Source: Ensifer sp. WSM1721
Lineage (GTDB): Bacteria > Pseudomonadota > Alphaproteobacteria > Rhizobiales > Rhizobiaceae
Assembly: GCF_000513895.2 (NCBI RefSeq)
Contig: NZ_CP165784.1
Span: 520,845 to 584,844, forward strand
Direction: 5' to 3'
Length of the DNA: 64,000 nucleotides
Shown one piece after another: positions 46,127 through 55,171 of the stretch. Each line of letters starts with the position of its first letter. Positions within the stretch are counted from its first letter, which is position 1. The translations under genes and the position numbers were made by a program. The notes beneath the pieces were generated by a model. The model saw only the letters and a program-made list of their open reading frames with translations, made no database searches and was not told the origin of the DNA.

Positions 46127-46405
46127 TTAAGCGACCGCGGCGTGGCCCACAGCGGTGATCGACGACAGCTCGTCTTCGATCACGAGGACAACCAGGTCCA
46201 GCTCGGCGGAGGTATCGTGGCCGATCGCCTCAACATCGATCGCATAGGTCGCTTCGTTGCCGTCGATGTTGACGTCGACCCAGTAGTCGACATTGATATC
46301 AACGTCTTTGTAGTAGTCGATGTCGACGTCGGCTTCGAAATCGAACTCCACTTCGACTTCGATGTCCTTGTCGAATTCGAATTCATTGGGATCGCAGTAG
46401 CTCAT
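46127..46405 (-). CDS. Very acidic small protein, probable secretion cargo
   Basis: The 92-residue protein is dominated by Asp, Glu, Val and Ile in alternating order (KDIEVEVEFDFEADVDIDYY), with no signal peptide or cysteine pair beyond one near the start. Its last 45 residues (DVNIDGNEATYAIDVEAIGH, then IEDELSSITAV) match the end of the next upstream protein and a segment of the third, suggesting a shared module. High acidity, calcium-like Asp runs and a C-terminal end rich in Ala/Val fit a type I export substrate. GGAGAG precedes the ATG. Confidence 0.6.
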   Translation of the reverse strand: MSYCDPNEFEFDKDIEVEVEFDFEADVDIDYYKDVDINVDYWVDVNIDGNEATYAIDVEAIGHDTSAELDLVVLVIEDELSSITAVGHAAVA

Positions 46406-46688
46406 AGTCTCTCTCCTTTAACGTGATCGGGTCAGGCTTCTGCTCTGACCAAGGGAAGCTTAAGTCTGGCGCTAAGCGAGAGCAAAGAGGCACTCGACGT
46501 ACAAGACTAAGGGAGTATGCGAATGCTCGTTGTAATGCTATAGAGGATTTCTTGCCTTTATCTGGTGCATTGCTATAGCAAAACCCGTAACGGCCAGCGT
46601 CTGAGCAATGAAGAACATAGTTATACTTTAGGCATGCGCCATCGAACTCGCTCGCGCGATTTATCCAACCATTCACCGATGAAGGGTT

Positions 46689-47423
46689 TTATCCGATGGC
46701 GACGACGACCACCGCTGTTGCCGTAGAAATCTGATCCTCGACAACGAACGCATCGGCGGACACGTCAGCCAGCGTGTCCGGGCCGATCGCATATGCCTCG
46801 ATGTCGAATGCAGCGAGGTTTCCGTCGATATCGACGTCGTAACCGAAACCCCCGTCGAAGTCTGGTTCGCCACAGCCGCATTCGGGCGTGAGGTAAGGCG
46901 GCTCCTGCTGGGGAAGCTGCGTTTCGGGAACGTAATCCGGAACCGCTTCCTCGGAGCCGGCACCGCCGTCCGCTGAAAACTGCAGCGCATAAACGGTCGC
47001 CGAGACCTCCGACACGGTCGTCGACCCTGTTTCGTCCTGGACCGTATAGGTGGTCGACTGACTACTGCCAAAGTAGAGGTCGGCTCCGCCATAAACCTCG
47101 ATCAGCGCAGTTGTGACCGCGTAAGCATCGCCGTCGGGCGACTCCGCGACCGCGATTGCCTCTACGGAGGCCGAGGCGGAATCAACATATGGGCCGTCGG
47201 AAACGGTCGCGGTCACCTCGAGCTGGGCCAGGGTATCGGTCCCCAAGGCTGTGGCGTCGGTCTGAACTCCCAAGCCGAACCCTGTGTCGTCGGCGTCTGA
47301 CAAGACCCCGACGAACACCGTGGTCTCGGAGGCATATGAGGTTTCGGAATAGGTTTCGTCGCCAGCATCGCCGGTCGAGGTCGAAACGCTGGTGCCTACG
47401 GTCGATGTACGGGTCACGGACAT
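46689..47423 (-). CDS. Thr/Ser/Asp-rich protein with the shared module, probable secretion cargo
   Basis: The 244-residue protein starts MSVTRTSTVGTSVSTSTGDAG, has no signal peptide, and is rich in Thr, Ser, Ala, Val and Asp. Two related segments, DATALGTDTLAQLEV near residue 58 and the end (DVDIDGNLAAFDIEAYAIGP, VEDQISTATAV), share the pattern of the small acidic protein and the third protein. A Cys-Gly-Cys site (PECGCGEPD) lies before the last module. The GGAGGTGAC-ATG start is strong. It is likely exported by the neighbouring type I system. Confidence 0.6.
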   Translation of the reverse strand: MSVTRTSTVGTSVSTSTGDAGDETYSETSYASETTVFVGVLSDADDTGFGLGVQTDATALGTDTLAQLEVTATVSDGPYVDSASASVEAIAVAESPDGDAYAVTTALIEVYGGADLYFGSSQSTTYTVQDETGSTTVSEVSATVYALQFSADGGAGSEEAVPDYVPETQLPQQEPPYLTPECGCGEPDFDGGFGYDVDIDGNLAAFDIEAYAIGPDTLADVSADAFVVEDQISTATAVVVVAIG

Positions 47424-47642
47424 GTCACCTCCACTATCTCGTCCAAATCGTCAAGGCACCATACACCTGACGTTCGTCGGTATCAGACGTTCAAATGATG
47501 GATCCGTCCAATGGTCCTGAAAGGGCCTAAGGCTCGGAAGCGCTATAGATCTTTTGTGGGAGCCTCAGGCGAAAGTAGCACCGTCTCTGGAGCGGCAGCG
47601 AGGCCGCTTCGCTCGGGCGTACGCAATCCGCCGTGCGGGCCG

Positions 47643-49154
47643 TTAACCGAGCAAGGACAAAAGGTCGCCGAGTTGCAGGAGCAGTTGAGCCTCCTGCACG
47701 TCCTGACGGTCGTCGGCATCAAGGGAGACCGCTCTGAGCAGCGCTTCCGCCTGGGCGTCGCTGAAGATTCCCCTGCGCGGCATGCCACCATAATCTGGGT
47801 TGAGTGCGAAGAACTCGTCCAGCGTCAGCTCGGAGCGGCGGTCAAAAACATCGAAGCTTATCACCAGGTCATCCGAATCGCGGGACGAACACTGCATCGT
47901 GAACGCGCCTCGCCCGAGCGCGGCGAGCTCGTCCAGATCGGAAATGGCCAGGCGGTCGCCCTGTCCTATGGAGAAGTCCTGGATCACGTCGCGCTCGAAC
48001 CCGGCGCCGAGAAGGAACAGATCGCTGCCGCTTCCGCCGCTGTAGACGTCGCTGTCGTCGTCGCGCTGAGCGCCAAGCCGGAAGATGTCGTCGCCAGCCC
48101 CGCCATCCAGGCAGTCGCGGCCTTCGCCGCCGCACAGGATGTCGTTCCCGCCTCCACCGTTCACCGTATCGCCGTCGTCGCCCCCAAGGAGAAGGTCGTC
48201 TCCGCCGCCGCCGGAAACCGTGTCGTCGCCCTCGCCGCCGAAGATCCAGTCCGCGCCCTCTTCGCCATGCAGTCGGTCCGTGCCATCTTCACCAAGAACG
48301 GTGTCGTTTCCCGCCCCTCCATGAACCGTGTCGCGGCCCCGGCCTCCGAGGATCCAGTCATCCCCGGCACCTGCCAGAACATTGTCGTTACCGGCTCCTG
48401 CGAAGACAAGCGTGTCGCCAGGCCCGGTGCTGATCCCGTCCGGCCGCGACGAGCCGACGATCTCCGTGTAGGCCACTTCGCCGCTTACGGCTGCGGTCGC
48501 GGAGACCGTGACAGTGGACAGCGCGTCCTCTACCGCCACCGCGTCGGCCTGCACGTCCACGAAACTGTTCTCGCCTGCCGCGGCGGCATCGACGTTGAAG
48601 AACGCCGTATTTCCTTGCAACGCCCCAATGTTCGCGCCGTCCAAAACGTGGGATTCAGCCGTTTCGACCTGTACCCGGTGACCGAGATCGAACTTCAAGT
48701 CGAGGGCCACGAAGCTCAGGTTCGTCGTTTCACCCAATTCATCGGAACCGCTGCCGCTTCCTACGCCTGCCGCCGATTTCGTGGACACGATAGACAGATC
48801 GGCGCCCGCTATTGCCACGCCTGCATACGCCGTTGCGAAGGCGGAGTTGCCGCGTGCCGCTGCAGTGAAGCTGGCGCTGCCGATCGCGAATGTGGCGAGT
48901 CCTCGGTCCACCAGCTGGAGGCTGACATTGGCACTGGCCGTCGAGTCCGCCCCGAATGCGTCGGCGCCGCCGACGACGGTCACAGCAAGCGCGCTTTCGG
49001 CCGTCACCGCCTTTGTGACAACCGGCGGACCTTCCCGCTGGCTGCATGCGCCAAAGGGTTCGTTCCAATACGTAGGGAGGCTGCAGAAGTCGTACGGAGT
49101 AAAGTGATGGAAGAGTGACGACCAGATGCCGCCTCCGAACGTGTACGCTCTCAT
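47643..49154 (-). CDS. RTX protein with the shared module in its N-terminal half
   Basis: The 503-residue protein has an N-terminal region (1-230) of Ala/Val/Thr-rich repeats including GNTAFFNVDAAAAGENSF and VEDALSTVTV, the module seen in the two smaller proteins. The second half (about 240-420) is a run of RTX nonapeptides (GAGNDNVLAGAGDDWILGG and on) followed by a C-terminal domain (RDVIQDFSIGQGDRLAISDL), a usual ending of RTX exports. The ATG at 49154 is preferred because GGGGGT lies just before it. It is read toward the type I genes and probably uses the same exporter. Confidence 0.8.
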   Translation of the reverse strand: MRAYTFGGGIWSSLFHHFTPYDFCSLPTYWNEPFGACSQREGPPVVTKAVTAESALAVTVVGGADAFGADSTASANVSLQLVDRGLATFAIGSASFTAAARGNSAFATAYAGVAIAGADLSIVSTKSAAGVGSGSGSDELGETTNLSFVALDLKFDLGHRVQVETAESHVLDGANIGALQGNTAFFNVDAAAAGENSFVDVQADAVAVEDALSTVTVSATAAVSGEVAYTEIVGSSRPDGISTGPGDTLVFAGAGNDNVLAGAGDDWILGGRGRDTVHGGAGNDTVLGEDGTDRLHGEEGADWIFGGEGDDTVSGGGGDDLLLGGDDGDTVNGGGGNDILCGGEGRDCLDGGAGDDIFRLGAQRDDDSDVYSGGSGSDLFLLGAGFERDVIQDFSIGQGDRLAISDLDELAALGRGAFTMQCSSRDSDDLVISFDVFDRRSELTLDEFFALNPDYGGMPRRGIFSDAQAEALLRAVSLDADDRQDVQEAQLLLQLGDLLSLLG

Positions 49155-49444
49155 GTTTGCATACCCCCATAAATCGTCTCCAAGGTAGTACACGGGGGGC
49201 GGGAAGACATCGGTTCAATCAGCCATCATCCCGAGTGAGAGCACACCATCGGAAGCATGATCGCTCAAATCGCAGTGAGTAAGCTTTTTGGAGTAGAGCG
49301 CAAGAGCACAGACATCGACAAACGGACAGCTACTGCATAATTCCTTAAATCATATTCGATCTAAGGACAAATTATGCAGCAATTCAAAGGCTACAGCGCC
49401 GCGCCTGATACGACGCGCGGCGCTGTAGTACACCTCGGCTGCGG
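49155..49444. other. Intergenic region with a perfect 14-base-pair hairpin
   Basis: CTACAGCGCCGCGC (49391-49404) pairs exactly with GCGCGGCGCTGTAG (49415-49428) around a ten-base loop, 17 bases after the stop of the LuxR gene. It has no clear T-run in either direction, but is placed like a terminator for that gene. Promoter sequence for the RTX protein gene should also lie in this interval. Confidence 0.6.
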
Positions 49445-50281
49445 TTACGACGGCTTGGCTTCCGGCGGCACGCTGGTTGTCGGCCGGGCTCCGCCTGCAC
49501 TCGTGCTTCTACCAGCTTGTTCGATCGCGATGCCTCCGCGCGCAAGCAGGGCCGGAGCAACGGCGTTGGACGCGCCGTTTTGGACGGGCGCGGTGCCGGG
49601 CCCCTTGTCCAGGACCGCCGCGCCGAACAGTGCCGCCTGTGTCCTGTTTGAAGCGCCGAGTTTTCGCATTATCTGCCGGACATGCACCTTGACCGTCGAT
49701 TCCTCCATCTCCAGGTCACGCGCTATATGCTTGTTCGACCTGCCTTGCCGTAGTCGCTCGAGCACCTCGTTCTGACGTCGCGTCAGTCCCTCATTTTCAT
49801 TCTTATGATCGTGTGCCTGGCTCTTCACAGAGCGCGCAGTCGATGCGTATTGGTGGAGGAGGGCCTCGCGGGGAAAGAACGTTCCACCCCCAAGGATGAA
49901 AGTCAGTGCCTGGCGCGCGATCCCAGGCTCCATGCTCGTGGAGAGGAAGCCCTGTTCGCCAATCTGGGCGGCCACAATCGCCTCCTCGGCTTCCATTCTG
50001 TCGGAAATAATGGCGCGCGGCGCGTTCGGAAACAATTCGCGCGCGCTCTTCGCCCAGTTCTGCAGAACTCCCTCGCGAAGGGACGATCCTCCTATGCTCA
50101 ATATGACAAATCGCACTACCTCTCCCAACTGGCTGTGCGCCGGCATCTCGTCGGGGGAGATTCCAACGGCTTCGAGACCGATCGCTCGGGCCCACTCGTC
50201 AACCAGTGATGTTATTCCCGCCCGACGTAGCTCCAACACGTCGACAACGAGAACAATTCCTCCTTCTGACTTCTTGAACAT
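49445..50281 (-). CDS. LuxR-family transcriptional regulator
   Basis: The 278-residue protein has a receiver-like N-terminal domain (IVLVVDVLELRRAGITSLVD to ALTFILGGGTFFP) without a clear phosphorylation aspartate, and a LuxR helix-turn-helix (LTRRQNEVLERLRQGRSNKHI, ESTVKVHVRQIMRKLGASNRTQA, about residues 155-215). The last 60 residues are Ala/Pro-rich and probably flexible. The ATG at 50281 follows GGGGGT. It faces the secreted-protein genes and is the likely regulator of that cassette; the copy at 38973 lacks this DNA-binding half. Confidence 0.85.
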   Translation of the reverse strand: MFKKSEGGIVLVVDVLELRRAGITSLVDEWARAIGLEAVGISPDEMPAHSQLGEVVRFVILSIGGSSLREGVLQNWAKSARELFPNAPRAIISDRMEAEEAIVAAQIGEQGFLSTSMEPGIARQALTFILGGGTFFPREALLHQYASTARSVKSQAHDHKNENEGLTRRQNEVLERLRQGRSNKHIARDLEMEESTVKVHVRQIMRKLGASNRTQAALFGAAVLDKGPGTAPVQNGASNAVAPALLARGGIAIEQAGRSTSAGGARPTTSVPPEAKPS

Positions 50282-50941
50282 TTGTACCCCCATTTACATG
50301 GCGTAATGTACCCAGCAGAACCGCTGAGCTAGTCAGTGTCTGTCCTTAAAAGGCCATAAATTTTCTATAGCTACTCAGTCTCGATTATCAAATCAGCTAT
50401 CAATTGTGTATGTCGTTTGTTTATCAATGTATATCAAAAAATCAAACGTCTATTATGTATTACACCTTTTCATTGAAATGAGATTTGCGTACAACAAATA
50501 TTCTACACAAGTTTCACAAAAGAACTTTTTTCTACCAAAAGGATGGATTGCACTGTAAGGCTGCTGACTGATCGCGCGGTATACCGCCGTGAAAGCAGTG
50601 GTCCCCTGCCATTCTGGCAACATGCCAGAAAAGAAGTCGGTATCTAGCACAGGTTGCGATAGAGAACAACTTCAATTAAGAAAATCCTTATAGAGAAAGA
50701 AATGATCCGGTCTTATGCCCGAGGGGATTTTTCGCGATATAGTTTTGGCCGATGGAATCCCGCCGATCGTGTCGAGAAACGTCATTTTCCCTTGCGTCAG
50801 TCCAAATGATTGCCACTTTTGCCGTGGACTCTTTGGCGGTAGCTTCCTGTTTTAGAACCTCCGCATAAGAGTTTCGTGACAGTCTTGTATCTGCCCACCC
50901 CGGTTTCTTAAGGATTGGAAAGGCTCGAAACATGCGGCTAA
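50282..50941. other. AT-rich intergenic region
   Basis: The stretch 50300-50560 is far richer in A and T than the rest of the window and probably holds the LuxR gene promoter. A minus-strand frame at 50688-50933 (MFRAFPILKKPGWADTRLS onward) is open for 81 codons but matches nothing I know. No RNA gene is apparent. Confidence 0.35.
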
Positions 50942-51049
50942 TTAGCCGGCGGTCTCAAGAAATCGATTGACGAAGTCGGCGCAGGCGTTCCAGTCAGTGA
51001 ACTCGTGATCGCGCTCGGGGCTCGCGGTGCCGCCGCGCTTCATGACAAT

Positions 51050-51546
51050 GAAGTTGACGACCGGCACCTTTGTCGCCGACCAGCGCAATGTCGGGCCGTC
51101 GGCGGCACGGGAACGGGGAAGAGCCATCTGGCCGTCGCGATTGCCGTGCACTGATCCGCAACGGTGGGCGCTTCTTCAACGTCATCGCTCTGGTCAATCG
51201 GTTGGAGACGGAAACGCACAGTGGCAAGCAAGGGCAGACGGCCGACGATCCCAACCGTCTCGACTTCATCATCCTCGACAACTCGGCTATCTGCCATTTG
51301 CCCAGGCAGGCGGCCAACTCCTGTTCCATCTGATCAGAGGCTCTACGAGCGCACCTCGGTCATCGTCACCACGAACCTGGCCTTTGAGTATGGCCGACAG
51401 TGTTCGGCGATGCCAAGATGACGACCGCGCTCCTCGACCGGCTCACCCATCATTGCGAGATTGTCGAAACCGGAAACGAATCCTGGCGCTTCAAGAACCG
51501 CTCGCAAGGCTCACATGAGGATTTCTGCGTTAAGACCGGTCACTGA
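51050..51546 (+). pseudogene. IstB-like ATPase (IS21 family) fragment, frameshifted
   Basis: Frames read across the region show SHLAVAIAVHCIRNGGRFFN with the preceding Walker-like GTGTGK, RLDFIILDN-S, and near the end [31 protein letters not shown], the typical C-terminus of IstB transposition helpers. Several frameshifts interrupt it and the N-terminus is missing. It is a remnant of an IS21-type element. Confidence 0.7.
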
Positions 51547-51565
51547 TGCATAACGGTTCCTGTGG

Positions 51566-51930
51566 ATGTTTGTCCCGGATCCATGGTCTGAGCCAGATTG
51601 CATGACGCGGCGCGCTTCCGTCGCCGGTTCAAAACTCACATACGGTCCAAATCTCAGACGGCTTTGCCTGATGCTGCACGCGCAAGGACAGGCGACCATG
51701 GAGCGGCTGACGATGTTGCTGAACGATGTCCGCCTCAGCGTCTCCAAGCGGCAGGTCGTTCGGCTTGTGACCAAGGGGCTGGACGGATTTGATGCAGAGG
51801 ACGCGGCGGAGTTGAATGCCGGACTGGTCTCGGCGATACGGCGCCCGCCATCAAGGACGCACAAACGCTTCAGCCGGGTGAGAACTGGTCGCGCCGCGCC
51901 AGTTACCTCCAGGACAACTGATCTTTGGGT
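51566..51930 (+). pseudogene. IS66-type transposase fragment
   Basis: The frame contains YGPNLRRLCLMLHAQGQATMERL and LLNDVRLSVSKRQVVRLVTKGL, resembling a conserved stretch of IS66-related transposases upstream of the catalytic domain, and then ends without the catalytic part. It overlaps the RES toxin stop on the other strand by a few bases. Confidence 0.55.
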
Positions 51931-52421
51931 AGCCGGCCGCTAGGGTCGTTCACGATTACGCGATGCGGGAGGTCCGGTCCCCACTTCCACAGGACAAGGT
52001 TTCGATCATCCTCCTCAGCGCCCGGCGCAAAGCTCGGCACCAGAATGCCGACGGTGCCACGCGAGCTCAGCCGATCATAAATTGCCCAGGAAGCGGGCCG
52101 CCTCCCTTCCGCAAGGGCTGTGGCCCAGCTGCAGGCCATCTCCTCCATCGAGACGAAAAATGCACTCCTCCCCTCCGACGTGGTCAGGTCGGCCACATCC
52201 TCGCAATCGATATCGTACGAGCAGAGCACGCAGGGATCGATGCGATGCGCAAAGCCCTGATTGGCTTCCTTAACCGCCGTCATGATGCTGAGGGCGAGGT
52301 AGAGCGCCGGCACACCTTTCGGATTGAAGCGTGCGCCCCTGATGGCGGCGCCATCCCCCGAGGTCGGTTTGAATGCCCAGCGTGGATCATGTGCTCGGTA
52401 GCAGGTCTCAACGAACCTCAA
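51903..52421 (-). CDS. RES-domain toxin
   Basis: The 172-residue protein carries the RES domain: an arginine in CYRAHDPRWAF, GARFNPKGVPALYLA, then a tyrosine/serine-rich core and a C-terminal end (LVLWKWG, RVIVNDPSGRLPK). RES toxins of Xre-RES pairs consume NAD+ and stop growth. The start appears to be a TTG that overlaps the antitoxin stop (TTGA), with a G-rich ribosome site in the antitoxin end; a longer upstream start in that frame is unlikely. It is transcribed after the antitoxin. Confidence 0.8.
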   Translation of the reverse strand: MRFVETCYRAHDPRWAFKPTSGDGAAIRGARFNPKGVPALYLALSIMTAVKEANQGFAHRIDPCVLCSYDIDCEDVADLTTSEGRSAFFVSMEEMACSWATALAEGRRPASWAIYDRLSSRGTVGILVPSFAPGAEEDDRNLVLWKWGPDLPHRVIVNDPSGRLPKDQLSWR

Positions 52422-52807
52422 GCAAAGCCCCCAAGGGCCATATGATCGAGGTAATCTCGGACAGCTGCCGCCTTGCCGTCCTTCACCAGCGACTCCGCCG
52501 TGCGGCCGCCAAAAGCCGGGAGTGGCTGGGCGCGATACCACGCCATGGCCTGCTCCTTGCCCCCGGCCCAATCGGTGACCCGGCTGATGATTTCAAGCAT
52601 TTCGCGAAGACGGTTCTGCGTCCTTGTTCCGCGGCTGCGCTCCAGGCGGTAAAGCGTTTCGCGGGCGAGACCGGCCGTTTCGGCCAGCTGCGTTTTCGAC
52701 ATGCCGAAGCCGTCTGCGACCTGCTGAACAGCAATCTTTCCGCCCTTGTCCATGTAGGACAAGATCAGCGGTCCGCCATCTTTGTGGATCTTTTGAGCCT
52801 GAACCAT
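52418..52807 (-). CDS. Xre/DUF2384-type antitoxin of the RES toxin
   Basis: The protein of about 129 residues has a helix-turn-helix (MSKTQLAETAGLARETLYRL) and a C-terminal Xre/MbcA/ParS toxin-binding domain with the GGRTAESLVKDGKAAAVRDYL signature. This pairing defines Xre-RES modules, in which the antitoxin binds both the toxin and its own promoter. The ATG at 52807 is preferred; one at 52843 would add 12 residues. Confidence 0.85.
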   Translation of the reverse strand: MVQAQKIHKDGGPLILSYMDKGGKIAVQQVADGFGMSKTQLAETAGLARETLYRLERSRGTRTQNRLREMLEIISRVTDWAGGKEQAMAWYRAQPLPAFGGRTAESLVKDGKAAAVRDYLDHMALGGFA

Positions 52808-53409
52808 CTTTCTGCCATATCCATAAACACATTTATTGTACAAAATATATGGCGAAGCTGCGACCTCCGCAAGCCTCAGCCATTCGATTACTTTCCTGGA
52901 AACTCGCGATAAAACGGTCGAATGAGTTCAGGTCATAGCGGTGGGCCATTGGCCCTGGCCAGGCGCTCCGCCGCGCGATTTTTCGATCTCGAGGTCCACC
53001 TGAAACGAGGGGCGCCACCCGATCCCTTCAAGCCGGCCGATTTCGCGGCATTTCCGCCACAGAAGCCCGCTGGCGCGATTTCGTGAGCGCTTGCGCGCCC
53101 CTGGGTCATCTGCACTGCCATTTCGAGTCTGGTGGGCCTCTATTCACATCATAAAAATGCGCTTGCAAAGGTTCGTTTATCCATATCTTCTGCATTTGGA
53201 AAACGCCCACTCCCTTGCCTGAAAGATGTTCCAATGGGGGCTAAGGACTCGCGTCACGATCGATGACTATCTCGAAATGAAGTATTTGTGTATGGGCGTG
53301 CTTTGAAATTTTCGCGGGTTTTGCAGCATGAAAGTTAGTAAAACGCTTGCTGCACACATAATGTCGCAGCCGTCGGGGTGGCCACGGCGGCGGCCGGTCG
53401 CGCTATGCC
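52808..53409. other. Intergenic region between the toxin-antitoxin pair and trbI
   Basis: In related plasmids traR or traM can lie after trbI; no such gene is recognised here. A plus-strand frame at about 52930-53085 (ARRSAARFFDLEVHLKRGAP onward) is protein-like and may be the end of a lost gene. AT-rich sequence near 53130-53340 could hold a promoter for the antitoxin. Confidence 0.4.
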
Positions 53410-54711
53410 CTAGTTGCGGTAAAAGCCCGGGAAAATGATGTCCTGATCGACCAGGACATTGAACTTGTAGCCCGGCCTGATCTCCAGCGTCGGCTGGACA
53501 TTGAGATTGCGACTGATCGTCTGCTCGGCGACCCGACCGAAGCTTTCCGCGAAATTCCGCCTCGCCGCATCCGACGCCGTCTCCTGCGTCGCCAGGGTCG
53601 AGCTGTCGGGCATCGACGCATCGATCCCGGTTCCGATCAGCGCGATGAGTACTGCGGAGCCGAAGGTTCTGAGATAATGGTTGTTCACCCTGTCGTGGAA
53701 ACCGCCATAGCCCTCAGCATCCGTGCCGGCCATGCCGCTGATCTGTAGCGTAGAACCGTTCGGAAAAATGAGGTCCGTCCAGACGACGAGAACGCGACTT
53801 TGGCCGAACGACACCTTGCTGTCGTAACGCCCGAACAGTTTCGCGCCTTGCGGGATGAGCAACCGATGGCCGGTGGCGCTGTCATAGACGTTTTGGCTGA
53901 CCTGGGCCGTGATGCGGCCCGGCAGACCGCTGTTGATGCCAGTGATCAGCGTTGCCGGAATGACGGAGCCCCGCTTTAGTCCGTAGTCCGAAAACTGCGG
54001 GACGACACGATTGGGCAGATAGCCGAGTTTCTTAATGTCGGCATTGAAGAAGTCCTCCTTGGATCTTTGCCCGTTCTGATCCGCCTCCTGTCCGGGAAGG
54101 CCATTCCTCAGCGCTGCAGCATAGAGATCCGACGCCGATGTCTGTGCATCTGGCGTTTTGGCTGTGACCGTCTTTGCGTCCGTCACCTCAGCCTTTGCCT
54201 CAAGCTTGTTGCGATCGATCACCAGCGGCGCATCGAGCGCTGCAGCATTGGCCTGCAGCCGCGCCATGCGCTGCCGGTAGCGCTCGCGCAGATATTGCTC
54301 ATCCTGTTCCCGCTGCAGCCGTGCCCGCCATTCGTCATCGGAAGCCACGCCCCTCTTCTGCGTCTGATCCTGCACCTTTTCGGGGTGATCCCCGAAGGGT
54401 TTTGCGTCGTCCTCTTTCGTCTCGACGGGTGTCGGCTGAAAGGTCTGCGATTTCTCCGGCTCGCCAATGATGCCGTCGGTGACGCCCTGCTTGAGCTGGT
54501 CGGCATAGGTCGATGCCGGATTGCCGGTGGTCTGGTTCAGGCCGGCCTCCTTTCCGAAGAACAGACCACGGCTGGTCAGTCCGAAGAAGATGACGGCCAG
54601 GAACACGATCACGAATACGATCGCCACGATGATGGGAAGGCGATTGACGCGCTGCATCTGCGTCGCCCGGCTGCCGTTGGCGGATCCGCCCAATTGAAGC
54701 GATTGCGTCAT
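53410..54711 (-). CDS. trbI: Conjugal transfer protein TrbI (VirB10-like)
   Basis: The 433-residue protein has one membrane segment (IIVAIVFVIVFLAVIFFGL, about 27-47), a Pro/Gln/Glu-rich periplasmic linker (60-200) and the VirB10-type C-terminal domain (PPQ-like KRGSVIPATLITGINSGLPG, PQGAKLFGRYDSKVSFGQSR, GMAGTDAEGYGGFHDRVNNHY). It spans the envelope and joins inner- and outer-membrane parts of the mating channel. It is the last gene of the trb operon and starts ten bases after trbH. Confidence 0.95.
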   Translation of the reverse strand: MTQSLQLGGSANGSRATQMQRVNRLPIIVAIVFVIVFLAVIFFGLTSRGLFFGKEAGLNQTTGNPASTYADQLKQGVTDGIIGEPEKSQTFQPTPVETKEDDAKPFGDHPEKVQDQTQKRGVASDDEWRARLQREQDEQYLRERYRQRMARLQANAAALDAPLVIDRNKLEAKAEVTDAKTVTAKTPDAQTSASDLYAAALRNGLPGQEADQNGQRSKEDFFNADIKKLGYLPNRVVPQFSDYGLKRGSVIPATLITGINSGLPGRITAQVSQNVYDSATGHRLLIPQGAKLFGRYDSKVSFGQSRVLVVWTDLIFPNGSTLQISGMAGTDAEGYGGFHDRVNNHYLRTFGSAVLIALIGTGIDASMPDSSTLATQETASDAARRNFAESFGRVAEQTISRNLNVQPTLEIRPGYKFNVLVDQDIIFPGFYRN

Positions 54712-54721
54712 GGCGTGTCCC

Positions 54722-55171
54722 TCACCCTTTCCGCATCACGGAGAGCGGGCTTGCCGGCGTCGCTCCGGTGGCCGTCACAACATAGGCCCGGCCGATTTCG
54801 ACCGTGGAGGTGGAGAGACGGGCGAGAACCTGGTTCTCATAGGGCTGCAGCACATAGGAGATCGGAACAAGGTTCGACTTGTCGTCGGTCTTTTGGTCGG
54901 TCACGATGGAATAGCCCCACCCCTTGAGAGCCGCCTCCAGCGCCTGGCCGAACGGGGAGGCGTCCTGTTTCAGCACCACGGTCGCGGTGCCCGGACCGAT
55001 CTGTTCGGCAAGCCGGCTGACCATGTCGCCAGCGATGGCGCTCGCCGCTGGCCCGGACACGTCCAGAGGCGCGTCGCTGGCGACTAGGCCAACGGCACTG
55101 GTGGACTGGCAGCCGGCAGCTGCCACTGTGAGGCTGGCGGCGATGATCGCCCGAAGCAGGAAGATCCGCAT
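54722..55171 (-). CDS. trbH: Conjugal transfer lipoprotein TrbH
   Basis: The 149-residue protein has a lipoprotein signal with the cysteine in AAAGCQS, and a mature part with [12 protein letters not shown] and [15 protein letters not shown], matching TrbH of Ti-type trb operons. It would be fixed to the outer membrane in the transfer apparatus. Its ATG shares a base with the trbG stop; a GTG one codon upstream is an alternative start. Confidence 0.9.
   Translation of the reverse strand: MRIFLLRAIIAASLTVAAAGCQSTSAVGLVASDAPLDVSGPAASAIAGDMVSRLAEQIGPGTATVVLKQDASPFGQALEAALKGWGYSIVTDQKTDDKSNLVPISYVLQPYENQVLARLSTSTVEIGRAYVVTATGATPASPLSVMRKG

Noticed and set aside
46383..46676. A 97-codon minus-strand frame upstream of the acidic protein
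   Set aside because: It spans the promoter and ribosome site of the acidic protein gene and has no recognisable content.
47511..49118. A 535-codon plus-strand frame
   Set aside because: It lies opposite the RTX protein at 47643-49154, has no recognisable domain, and its repeats mirror the RTX nonapeptides on the other strand.
50688..50933. An 81-codon minus-strand frame
   Set aside because: No family resemblance, weak start context and AT-rich surroundings; kept only as a remark in the intergenic entry.
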